In this document: positions 1 through 5,214 of the stretch, in pieces
Numbering within the stretch: position 1 is the first letter of the stretch
Layout: each line of letters starts with the position of its first letter
Source: Treponema sp.
GTDB taxonomy: Bacteria; Spirochaetota; Spirochaetia; Treponematales; Breznakiellaceae
DNA: 6,425 bases
Direction: 5' to 3'
Assembly: GCA_031259035.1 (NCBI GenBank)
Contig: JAIRLZ010000176.1
Span: 1-6,425 of the forward strand
Made by a program: the position numbers and the translations under genes
The notes under the pieces: generated by a model
The model's database searches: none
What the model was told of the DNA's origin: nothing
The model's input: only the letters and a program-made list of their open reading frames with translations

Positions 1-1
1 G

Positions 2-82
2 CAGAATGTCAACAAGGCTATCCTGCGTCTGCGTCAGCGGCTTGCCCAAACAAACCGTATCCAGACACAGGAACAGGATTAG
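2..82 (+). CDS. C-terminal tail of an unidentified protein (cut by window start)
   Basis: An open frame enters from the left edge and ends at TAG 80-82, giving 26 residues that begin QNVNKAILRLRQRLAQTNR. The stretch is rich in Lys, Arg and Gln with regularly spaced Leu and Ile, as expected for a charged amphipathic helix at the end of a protein. I do not recognise the family, and 26 residues are too few to assign one. The IS256 transposase relic begins about 24 bp after the stop, so this may be the last intact gene before the mobile-element debris. It could also be a chance open frame, since a frame of this length is not significant alone. Confidence 0.35.
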   Translation, partial: QNVNKAILRLRQRLAQTNRIQTQEQD

Positions 83-189
83 CTTTGGTAACATTTTCTA
101 AATGAGGCAGCTCGGAGGGGCCGGTGAGCGTCGAGGTTCCCCAGGACCGGGAGAGCGGCTTCGAGCCGCGGATCGCGCCCAGACACCAA

Positions 190-206
190 GGGAAACGAAG
201 TTTCCC
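190..206. repeat. 17-nt hairpin (7-3-7) inserted in the IS256 relic, copy 1
   Basis: GGGAAAC, loop GAA, GTTTCCC: a perfect 7-bp stem with a 3-nt loop. It lies exactly between the transposase blocks ending in RHQ and beginning GFDDK. Removing 16 nt (190-205) makes the frame read RHQ-PKFRG-FDD, the spacing normally seen in IS256 transposases. A second, weaker stem overlaps it on the right (CCCCG 204-208 with CGGGG 215-219). It shares the 13-nt core GAAACGAAGTTTC with the copy at 507-523. Confidence 0.7.
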
Positions 207-506
207 CGAAGTTCCGGGGGTTTGACGATAAAATCTTGTCGATGTACGCCATGGGGCTGATGACCCGGCGGATACAGGAGCGCCTGAAAGAGATCTACGC
301 GGTTGAGATTTCACCGGAGTTAATCAGCCGGGCAACCGACGAAGCAAAAGAACTGGCGAGTGAATGGAGGGACCGGCCGCTTGAGCCGTTGCATCCGGGC
401 ATGTTTCTTGACGCTCCGCAGGTGAATGTCCGGGAGGGGTCGACGGCGGTCAAGAAATCGATATATGCGTCCATGACGATACGGTTGGACGGCCAAAAAA
501 AGCTTG

Positions 507-523
507 GCGAAACGAAGTTTCGC
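507..523. repeat. 17-nt hairpin (7-3-7) inserted in the IS256 relic, copy 2
   Basis: GCGAAAC, loop GAA, GTTTCGC: a perfect 7-bp stem with a 3-nt loop. It interrupts the transposase between DGQKKL and GLWIG. Removing exactly these 17 nt gives DGQKKLDGLWIGQNG in one frame, with the same residue spacing as the family's DGxxxxxGLWxG block. The core GAAACGAAGTTTC is identical to the copy at 190-206. The stem ends differ from that copy (GC/GC instead of GG/CC) but each stays self-complementary. Confidence 0.75.
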
Positions 524-546
524 ACGGGCTGTGGATTGGGCAAAAC

Positions 547-560
547 GGGGGGGGGGGGGG
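547..560. repeat. Homopolymer run of 14 G
   Basis: Fourteen consecutive G residues follow AAAAC at the right end of the IS256 relic and sit exactly at the switch from GC-rich transposase sequence to AT-rich DNA. Runs this long slip readily during replication, and in Treponema pallidum poly-G runs act as phase-variable elements near tpr genes. Here it lies in a dead transposase with no promoter arrangement in view, so a regulatory role is unsupported. It may also mark a sequencing or assembly weak point. Confidence 0.9.
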
Positions 561-607
561 ATATTAATAAATATCATAAAAATATAGAAGAGCATAAAAA
601 AGAATAG

Positions 608-784
608 AAGCATACAGCCATTCTGTTGTACAAATTAGAGAAACGCCAACTGGCGAAACACTTGGGCTGCGGCAGCCAATCCGCCATATTGAACGCGCTT
701 TTTAAGCGGCTTAAAAAACGGCTGAATATGACCCGCAAACAGCTTTGTATACTTAGGAACCGTGAAAAATTACTTACTCAATAA
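608..784 (+). CDS. Short orphan coding remnant, Lys/Arg-rich, helix-turn-helix-like (unidentified)
   Basis: The frame is open from just after TAG 605-607 to TAA 782-784, 58 codons. It includes LEKRQLAKHLGCGSQSAIL and, further on, NALFKRLKKRLNMTRKQL. The segment LAKHLGCGSQSAILNALFKRL looks like a small helix-turn-helix: helix, Gly-containing turn, Ser-rich start of the next helix. The C-terminal third is strongly basic, consistent with nucleic-acid binding. There is no ATG near the beginning and no clear ribosome binding site; the first possible starts are CTG 623 and TTG 626. It therefore looks like the 3' end of a longer gene whose 5' part was lost at the AT-rich junction 561-607. A perfect hairpin starting three bases after the stop supports this being a genuine gene end. 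I do not recognise the family. Confidence 0.45.
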   Translation, partial: KHTAILLYKLEKRQLAKHLGCGSQSAILNALFKRLKKRLNMTRKQLCILRNREKLLTQ

Positions 785-787
785 TGA

Positions 788-815
788 AATAACATGATCA
801 AATAGTCATGTTATT
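788..815. terminator. Perfect 10-bp hairpin after the 608-784 remnant
   Basis: AATAACATGA (788-797) pairs perfectly with TCATGTTATT (806-815) around the 8-nt loop TCAAATAG. It starts three bases after the stop at 782-784, the normal place for a transcription terminator. No long T run follows (only TTATT within the stem), and the stem is AT-rich. It could instead be an inverted-repeat operator or a bidirectional terminator insulating flhB from upstream transcription. Confidence 0.45.
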
Positions 816-968
816 CCCGCGCAGTTCCTTAAAAAGATTATGCGGTTTGAACGCGTCATTTCGGAAAATCCCTCCGTCACATTGAGGAAATGGCTTTAAA
901 GGCTAGTTGCAATGGCGTCCCGCCTTTTTCCCCGTATGGAGAAAGTTGCAGACTGCCAGCCGCAGCCC
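816..968. other. Region upstream of flhB without a supportable gene
   Basis: Short frames only. One (816-893) reads AQFLKKIMRFERVIS before a stop, vaguely like an AraC-type helix, and another (913-975) gives about 20 codons from an ATG. Neither has a ribosome binding site or recognisable motif. In many spirochaetes fliR would lie here, directly upstream of flhB. I see no FliR-like membrane protein sequence in any frame, so the normal upstream neighbour is gone. Confidence 0.5.
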
Positions 969-997
969 TTGTGAAAAACCGAGGTACAGTGTATGCT

Positions 998-1003
998 TAT
1001 AAT
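998..1003 (+). promoter_or_regulatory. Possible -10 element for flhB
   Basis: A perfect TATAAT lies 8 bases before the flhB ribosome binding site. No good -35 hexamer is found 16-18 bp upstream. A weaker alternative is TTGTGA (969-974) with TATGCT (992-997) at a 17-bp spacing. If TATAAT is used, transcription would begin around 1010, downstream of the ATG at 993, favouring the start at 1026 or 1032. A local promoter would make sense because the pair has lost its usual upstream operon. Confidence 0.3.
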
Positions 1004-1010
1004 TAGAAGA

Positions 1011-1016
1011 AAGGAG
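1011..1016 (+). promoter_or_regulatory. Ribosome binding site deciding the flhB start
   Basis: AAGGAG lies 9 bases before GTG 1026 and 15 bases before ATG 1032. It is stronger than the GAGG at 981-984, which sits 8 bases before the upstream ATG 993. The choice between these starts changes only a non-conserved N-terminal stretch. Confidence 0.5.
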
Positions 1017-1025
1017 CGGGAAAGA

Positions 1026-2210
1026 GTGTCCATGTATACAAGCGAGATGTCGCACACGCACAATGAAGGGCTTTTTTCAGCCGCGCCAGCCGCGCTTTCT
1101 GCGCTTCCCCGCATACATTTGCAATGGTTCGCGGCGGAAGACGAGGGGCGCACCGAGGAGCCGTCCGAGTACAAGATGCGCAAGGCGCGGGAGGAAGAAG
1201 GGCGGGTCGCCAAGAGTCAAGAATTTATCGGCGCGTTGGCGTTGCTGATTCCATGCGTAACGCTGCTGTTTTTTGCGCCCTCCATGCTGAAGGCGTTTGT
1301 CGAGATGCTCCGGTTCTTTCTGTCAATGGCGGCGGAGATCGATCCGGTTAGGGACAGACGGATCGCTGGCGTCGCATTGCTCTATTTTGTCAAACTATGC
1401 CTGCCTATTATCGTGGTCGCTATGGTGTCGGCTATTTTTGCGAACATCGTGCAAGTGGGACTCCTGTTCACAACCAAGCCTTTGACGCCCAATTTCTCCA
1501 AAATAGCGCCGCGTTTTGGCAAATATTTTCAAAGAACGCTTTTTTCCATGGAAGGCGTCTTTAATTTTTTTAAATCCATTGTTAAAATGCTTGTCATCGG
1601 CTTGACGGCGTTTCTGCTCATAAAATCAAAAATCAACGCGCTGACAAACATGCAAACCATGAATTTGTGGAAGAGCGTGAGCATTGTGGCGACATTAGCC
1701 ATACAGATGCTCATTCTGTCCGCTCTGTTTCTGCTCCTTTTGTCCATTCCCGACTATATGTTTCAGCGGTGGCAATACCGGGAGTCGCTCAAGATGTCCA
1801 GGAAGGAAGCCGAAGAGGAGCGCAAAATGTACGAGGGCGATCCCTATGTGAAGGCGCGCCTCAGGCGGCGTATGCGGCAGATTCTGAGCAAGAATATGGC
1901 GATCAATGTCGCCAAAGCCGATGTGGTGATCACAAACCCGACGCACTTCGCGGTGGCGCTGGAGTACCACATGGGAGAAGGCGGCGCGCCTGTCGTAACC
2001 GCAAAAGGCGAGGATGAGATGGCGTTCCGCATCAGGCGCATCGCGCTTGACAACGGGGTGCCTATTGTGGAGAATAAGCCTTTGGCGCGCGCCCTGTATG
2101 CGGACGCCGAGGTTGGCGACGAAGTGCCGGAGCAGTATTGGGAGGCGGTTATTCTGGTGTTGCAAAAGGTATGGGCGATTAATGAGGAAAGACGAAAAAA
2201 CGCCCATTGA
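1026..2210 (+). CDS. flhB: FlhB, flagellar type III export switch protein
   Basis: FlhB is an inner-membrane component of the flagellar export gate. Its cytoplasmic domain cleaves itself and switches export from rod/hook to filament-type substrates. From GTG 1026 the protein has 394 residues. The LQWFAAEDEGRTEEPSE block begins near residue 32, followed by the basic KxRKAREEEGRVAKSQE stretch typical of the family. Four hydrophobic segments follow (about residues 72-95, 115-145, 178-200 and 220-245), then a charged linker and the C-terminal domain. The self-cleavage motif NPTH is encoded at 1935-1946 (Asn about residue 304) in the context VVITNPTHFAVALEY; cleavage between Asn and Pro is known for the family. 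All expected parts are present, so the gene looks intact. The start is uncertain: ATG 993 (405 aa) and ATG 1032 (392 aa) are in frame, and all choices leave about 30-40 residues ahead of the conserved block. flhA follows after 25 bp, so the two are probably co-transcribed. Confidence 0.95.
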   Translation: MSMYTSEMSHTHNEGLFSAAPAALSALPRIHLQWFAAEDEGRTEEPSEYKMRKAREEEGRVAKSQEFIGALALLIPCVTLLFFAPSMLKAFVEMLRFFLSMAAEIDPVRDRRIAGVALLYFVKLCLPIIVVAMVSAIFANIVQVGLLFTTKPLTPNFSKIAPRFGKYFQRTLFSMEGVFNFFKSIVKMLVIGLTAFLLIKSKINALTNMQTMNLWKSVSIVATLAIQMLILSALFLLLLSIPDYMFQRWQYRESLKMSRKEAEEERKMYEGDPYVKARLRRRMRQILSKNMAINVAKADVVITNPTHFAVALEYHMGEGGAPVVTAKGEDEMAFRIRRIALDNGVPIVENKPLARALYADAEVGDEVPEQYWEAVILVLQKVWAINEERRKNAH

Positions 2211-2235
2211 GGTAAAGAGATAAAAAGGAAAGAAT

Positions 2236-4305
2236 ATGGCGGATGTGGGAAAACCTTCTGATATAGCCCTTGCGGCGGGCGTTGTTTTAGTAATAGTAAT
2301 GTTTATTGTCCCGCTCCCTACAATTATACTTGACGCATTGATGGCGTTGAATCTCGTGCTTTCAATAGTGATACTGCTGACCGTGCTTTACACAAAAAAA
2401 GCCACGGATTTCAGCCTGTTTCCAGCGGTGTTGCTTGCGGTTACGGTTTTTGGACTGGCGCTGAACATCTCGTCAACGCGGCTCATATTGTCCAAGGGAG
2501 CGGCGTTTGACGGCAATATGATACGGGCGTTCTCTTCCTTTGTGGTTGGCTCGTCCAACTCAATGGACGGACTTGTGATAGGTTCGATCATATTTGTCAT
2601 CATTATTGTCGTGCAGGTGGTGGTGATAACAAAGGGAGCCACCCGTACATCGGAAGTGGCGGCGCGGTTCACGCTGGACGCCATGCCGAACAAGTACATG
2701 GCTATTGACGCGGAGTACAGTTCCGGCGCCATTACGGAAGAGGAAGCCCGCGCGCGCAAAGCCGAGGTGCAACAGGAAGCGGATTACTACGGTTCAATGG
2801 ACGGCGCAAGCAAGTTTATTTCGGGCAATGTGAAAGCCGGCATTTTTATCACTGCGGTGAACGTTGTCGGCGGCATCATTGTTGGAACCGTGATGCATGG
2901 CGAGCCGATTGGGTCAGCGGTGAACAACTACATACGGTTCACCATAGGAGACGGGCTTCTATCCCAGTTTCCAGCTCTGTTTGTGTCCACTGCGGTCGGC
3001 ATCGTGGTGTCAAGAGCCGCGTCCCCCGGGGATCTGGGGCGGGAAGTGGGTGTACAGTTCTCCCGTGACGCCCGCATTTACTGGATTGCCGCGTTTATAC
3101 TGCTGGGACTGGCTTTGCTGCCCGGTTTCCCGCATGTTGTGTTGTTTGTCATGGCGGCGCTTATCGGCTATTACGCATATACCATCATGTTGAAACAGCG
3201 GCGAAAGGATCACGCCGAATCCCTTGCCGCGGGAAAGGCGATGAAGCCCAAAGAAGATACGGGTGAGATGCCTTCGATTGTGCCGCTTGACGCGCTCTCC
3301 CTTGAGTTGGGCTACGGGCTTATTCCGCTTGTCGATAAAGACAAAGGCGCGGAATTGCTTGAGCGCGTACAGGGGGTGCGGCGGCAGTCCGCTCTTGATC
3401 TGGGCTTGGTGATCCCCAAGATACGCATCATTGACAACATGGCGCTTGAGCCTTCGGAATACTGCTTCAAAATACGGGGCGTCGAGGCGGGCAGGGGCAA
3501 GATACGCATGAACTACTATATGTGCATCAACCCGGGGTATGTAAAAGAAGAGATGTACGGTGAAAAAACGCGGGATCCGGCGTTTGGGCTGCCCGCCGTG
3601 TGGATAAGCGACGAAAAGCGGGACGAAGCCGAACGGCTGGGATACACGGTGGTTGACCCGCCCGCCATTATTTCAACCCATTTGACCGAGATCATCAAAC
3701 GGAATGCGCCGGAGATACTGGGGCGGCAGGAAACGCAGTCCATTATTGAAACGATAAAGAAAGAGTATCCCGCGGTTGTCGAGGAAGCTATGGGGGCGAA
3801 GGCGTTAAGTCTTGGAGAAATCCAGAAAGTGCTGCAAAATCTTCTGAAAGAGCAGGTTTCTATTCGCAACATGGTGACGATTCTGGAGGCGCTCGCCGAT
3901 TACGCGCCTCTCACGCATGACGTCCGCTTTCTTACGGAAAAAGCCCGTCAAGGAGTCGGCAGGCAAATTTGCCACAAGTACGCCGATGAGAACAAGATTC
4001 TCCACGTCCTGATCCTCGATCATAGTCTTGAACAGAAGATCGTTGACAGCAAAGTCGAAACGACATCCGGCGTTGTGGCCGCGCTGGAGCCTTCGGCGCA
4101 ACGTTCATGGATAAAGGCGTTGACCCGCTCCATAAGCGCGGTTCAGGAGCATGGGTATCTGCCGGTCATTGTGTGCGCGGAACAGGCGCGTTTCCTTGTC
4201 AAGTCGTCAACTGAGCGGGAACTGCCGGAACTGGTTGTGTTGTCCGTGCCGGAAATTTCTTCCGATATTACGCTTGAATCATTGGGTACGATACGGCTGG
4301 AATGA
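2236..4305 (+). CDS. flhA: FlhA, flagellar type III export gate protein
   Basis: FlhA (FHIPEP family) forms the nonameric export gate of the flagellar secretion system. Its membrane part works with proton flow and its cytoplasmic ring docks chaperone-substrate complexes. The 689 residues match the usual family length. Eight hydrophobic segments lie near residues 11-28, 32-53, 59-84, 109-134, 200-218, 238-258, 281-296 and 299-318. The family signature region spans about 144-200, including RFTLDAMPNKYMAIDAEYSS and EADYYGSMDGASKF. After it the sequence reads SGNVKAGI where many FlhA proteins have RGDAIAGI, possibly a lineage variant. A charged linker (about 319-355) leads to the cytoplasmic domain starting LELGYGLIPLVD and containing DPAFGLPAVWI, GYTVVDPPAIISTHLTEI and LGRQETQ. 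ATG 2236 has AAAGGA at 2224-2229, 6 bases upstream. The flhF/fleN genes often found next in spirochaetes are absent downstream. The gene appears intact. Confidence 0.98.
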   Translation: MADVGKPSDIALAAGVVLVIVMFIVPLPTIILDALMALNLVLSIVILLTVLYTKKATDFSLFPAVLLAVTVFGLALNISSTRLILSKGAAFDGNMIRAFSSFVVGSSNSMDGLVIGSIIFVIIIVVQVVVITKGATRTSEVAARFTLDAMPNKYMAIDAEYSSGAITEEEARARKAEVQQEADYYGSMDGASKFISGNVKAGIFITAVNVVGGIIVGTVMHGEPIGSAVNNYIRFTIGDGLLSQFPALFVSTAVGIVVSRAASPGDLGREVGVQFSRDARIYWIAAFILLGLALLPGFPHVVLFVMAALIGYYAYTIMLKQRRKDHAESLAAGKAMKPKEDTGEMPSIVPLDALSLELGYGLIPLVDKDKGAELLERVQGVRRQSALDLGLVIPKIRIIDNMALEPSEYCFKIRGVEAGRGKIRMNYYMCINPGYVKEEMYGEKTRDPAFGLPAVWISDEKRDEAERLGYTVVDPPAIISTHLTEIIKRNAPEILGRQETQSIIETIKKEYPAVVEEAMGAKALSLGEIQKVLQNLLKEQVSIRNMVTILEALADYAPLTHDVRFLTEKARQGVGRQICHKYADENKILHVLILDHSLEQKIVDSKVETTSGVVAALEPSAQRSWIKALTRSISAVQEHGYLPVIVCAEQARFLVKSSTERELPELVVLSVPEISSDITLESLGTIRLE

Positions 4306-4457
4306 TGTCCAAGCGGGGAGCGGGTGAACGGGGCATGTAACGGCGCGGCTGCGGCGCGAATCCGTAACGGAACAATGGCGTAGGAACGAGGTGTACCTTG
4401 CGCAACCCGATTTTCCGCAGCGTATACGCCCGGTTATGCGAAATTGCCCTCAAACTG
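4306..4457. other. GC-rich, gene-free junction after flhA, origin unknown
   Basis: About 150 GC-rich bases follow the flhA stop, with several short self-complementary stretches, for example GGCGCGGCTGCGGCGCG around 4342-4358. No frame has a ribosome binding site plus recognisable protein sequence. The plus-strand frame of GTG 4391 runs into the ANT(6) fragment but carries no motif of that family. The minus-strand frame 4268-4453 is low-complexity Arg/Pro sequence. It could be debris of a structured RNA or a mobile-element edge, but I cannot assign it. No T-run terminator for flhBA is visible. Confidence 0.4.
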
Positions 4458-4487
4458 TTGAAAAAAAATATAAAGAAACATTAGCAT
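4458..4487 (+). promoter_or_regulatory. Possible promoter of the ANT(6) fragment
   Basis: TTGAAA (4458-4463) and TAGCAT (4482-4487) are 18 bp apart, in very AT-rich DNA directly ahead of a strong ribosome binding site. The AT-rich sequence begins abruptly here, so the promoter probably arrived with the resistance gene. The -10 match is only moderate (4 of 6). Confidence 0.3.
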
Positions 4488-4510
4488 ATAAAAATATAAG
4501 GAGGACGGAA

Positions 4511-4783
4511 ATGAGAAATGAACAAGAAATGATGGATACACTATTAACATTTGCCAAGAATGATGATTGTATTCGGGTTGTTACAATGGAAGGATCAAGA
4601 TTAAACAAAAATGCTCCTAAAGATAGATTTCAAGATTTTGATGTTAGTTTTATCGTAACAGATATGAAAAAATATAAAAACAATGATAATTGGCTTGATG
4701 TTTTTGGAAAAAAGGTCATTATGCAGAAACCGGAAGGCATGGCCATGTTTCCTCCAACATTAGGGAATTGGTGTAGTTACTAA
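4511..4783 (+). pseudogene. Truncated ANT(6)-type aminoglycoside 6-adenylyltransferase (N-terminal 90 residues)
   Basis: ANT(6) enzymes (AadE/AadK) inactivate streptomycin by adding AMP at the 6 position. This sequence begins MRNEQEMMDTLLTFAKNDD and has the nucleotidyltransferase motif Gly28-Ser29-Arg30 followed by Asp42-x-Asp44 (FQDFDVSF). It continues with NWLDVFGKKVIMQKPE and LGNWCSY, all in family order. It stops at TAA 4781-4783 after 90 residues, where full-length members have about 285-300, so the C-terminal domain that binds the drug is absent. Just after the stop, the DNA TACTAATCTTTT could be read as the family's next codons (SYLMLF) with two single-base losses, suggesting frameshift decay before homology ends. 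AAGGAGG at 4498-4504 is 6 bases before ATG 4511. Base and codon use are far more AT-rich than in flhBA, consistent with transfer from a low-GC Firmicute. The fragment should not confer resistance. Confidence 0.85.
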
Positions 4784-5005
4784 TCTTTTCATAACTACAT
4801 ACACATAGCGTATTGCAAGGACGGTTTCTTAAAGAAATTGATGATGATATCTTTTTTACGCGCTAACCTACGTAAAGCAGCGTGTACGATTTTCCTGAAC
4901 TAGTCAGAACCGATAATTATTTTCTTCCCTACCGTATGATACTTTATATGCGACTAAACTGATTCGTCCGAATTCAAATCAGGCGAATAACCGGGAAGAA
5001 TGAAC
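4784..5005. other. AT-rich gene-free stretch after the ANT(6) fragment
   Basis: No gene is supportable here. Beyond the first dozen bases I see no later ANT(6) motif in any frame. One short plus-strand frame (around 4881-4956) reads VYDFPELVRTDNYFLPYRM, which looks protein-like but has no start signal and no family I recognise. Composition remains AT-rich until about 4990, suggesting that the transferred island extends this far. Confidence 0.4.
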
Positions 5006-5029
5006 CACCCCGTCCTGAAGGGCGGGGTG
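5006..5029. repeat. Strong 10-bp hairpin with TGAA loop, mobile-element-end-like
   Basis: CACCCCGTCC (5006-5015) pairs with GGGCGGGGTG (5020-5029), with one G-T pair, around the tetraloop TGAA. There is no T run, so an ordinary terminator is unlikely. GC-rich hairpins of this form occur at ends of IS200/IS605-type elements, and the right half plus following sequence resembles the left end of the IS4 element at 5186-5220. It is probably a mobile-element end remnant rather than a host regulatory site. Confidence 0.55.
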
Positions 5030-5054
5030 TCTTGTAAGCGTCGCATTATTTACG

Positions 5055-5092
5055 AGGTTCGGCGAACCTTCGGTTTGCGAACCTTTGGTTCG
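5055..5092. repeat. Short tandem array of palindromic units (about 15-16 nt)
   Basis: Two and a half copies of a unit of the form GGTTYG(G)CGAACCTTY start at 5056, 5072 and 5087. Each is roughly self-complementary: AGGTTC/GAACCT (5055-5069, loop GGC) and CGAACC/GGTTCG (5078-5092, loop TTT) are perfect 6-bp stems with 3-nt loops. There are no spacers and no cas genes, so this is not a CRISPR array. The stem-plus-3-nt-loop design resembles the 17-nt hairpins at 190, 507 and 5120. Confidence 0.6.
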
Positions 5093-5119
5093 ACTGTAAG
5101 GAAATTATGTAATGGTGAT

Positions 5120-5136
5120 GGTTTGCGGAGCAAACC
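5120..5136. repeat. 17-nt hairpin (7-3-7)
   Basis: GGTTTGC, loop GGA, GCAAACC: a perfect 7-bp stem with a 3-nt loop. Length and layout equal those of the two hairpins in the IS256 relic, though the stem sequence differs. It lies outside the IS4 element, in the stretch between it and the ANT(6) fragment. Confidence 0.65.
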
Positions 5137-5200
5137 CGGCTACTACCATTTTTGTTGGCGTCGCTATCATGCCAACCGCCCCAAGGGGCGGGGTGTTAGA

Positions 5201-5214
5201 CCCATACGCACTAA
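5201..5214. repeat. IS4 element left terminal inverted repeat
   Basis: CCCATACGCACTAA matches the complement of 6345-6358 at 13 of 14 positions. With the outward GGGGTG (5190-5195) the repeat may be about 25 bp. Confidence 0.65.

Larger units (their letters stand above)
106..549 (+). pseudogene. IS256-family (Mutator-type) transposase, internal fragment, frameshifted
   Basis: Three reading-frame segments together follow the order of an IS256/Mutator transposase. Segment 1 (frame of 124) reads VSVEVPQDRESGFEPRIAP, matching the family's VPRDRxGxFEP block. Segment 2 (frame of 221) begins GFDDKILSMYAMGLMTRRIQ and continues through EISPELISRATDE, EWRDRPLEPLHPGMFLDAPQV and VREGSTAVKKSIY; FLDA lies where the family has a catalytic Asp. 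Segment 3 (frame of 529) reads LWIGQNG, the expected next motif. Both frame changes fall at copies of the same 17-nt hairpin (190-206 and 507-523). The true N-terminus, the remaining catalytic residues and the C-terminal half are missing: the fragment stops at a 14-G run and the DNA then turns AT-rich. No IS256 terminal inverted repeats are visible. It is a dead remnant of roughly 145 of the usual 390-400 or so residues. The continuous open frame 236-607 is an artefact of this mosaic and is not a gene. Confidence 0.85.

Noticed and set aside
236..607. Continuous open frame of 123 codons starting at ATG 236
   Set aside because: Its middle is IS256 transposase sequence, but its start lies inside the conserved GFDDKILSMYA block and its last third is out of frame and AT-rich junk. 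It is part of the pseudogene, not a gene.
816..893. Possible AraC-type fragment (AQFLKKIMRFERVIS)
   Set aside because: The resemblance is a few residues only and the frame is about 26 codons, so it could be chance.
1695..2207. 170-codon minus-strand frame within flhB
   Set aside because: Shadow of flhB: Arg/His/Leu-rich, no recognisable motif, and the plus strand clearly encodes a conserved protein.
4268..4453. Minus-strand frame overlapping the flhA end
   Set aside because: Arg/Pro-rich translation without motif or start signal, overlapping the conserved end of flhA.
5006..5029. Ordinary Rho-independent terminator
   Set aside because: The stem is strong but no T run follows, no gene ends just upstream, and the sequence is shared with a mobile-element end nearby.
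5055..5092. CRISPR-like repeats
   Set aside because: The units abut without spacers and no cas gene is in the window.
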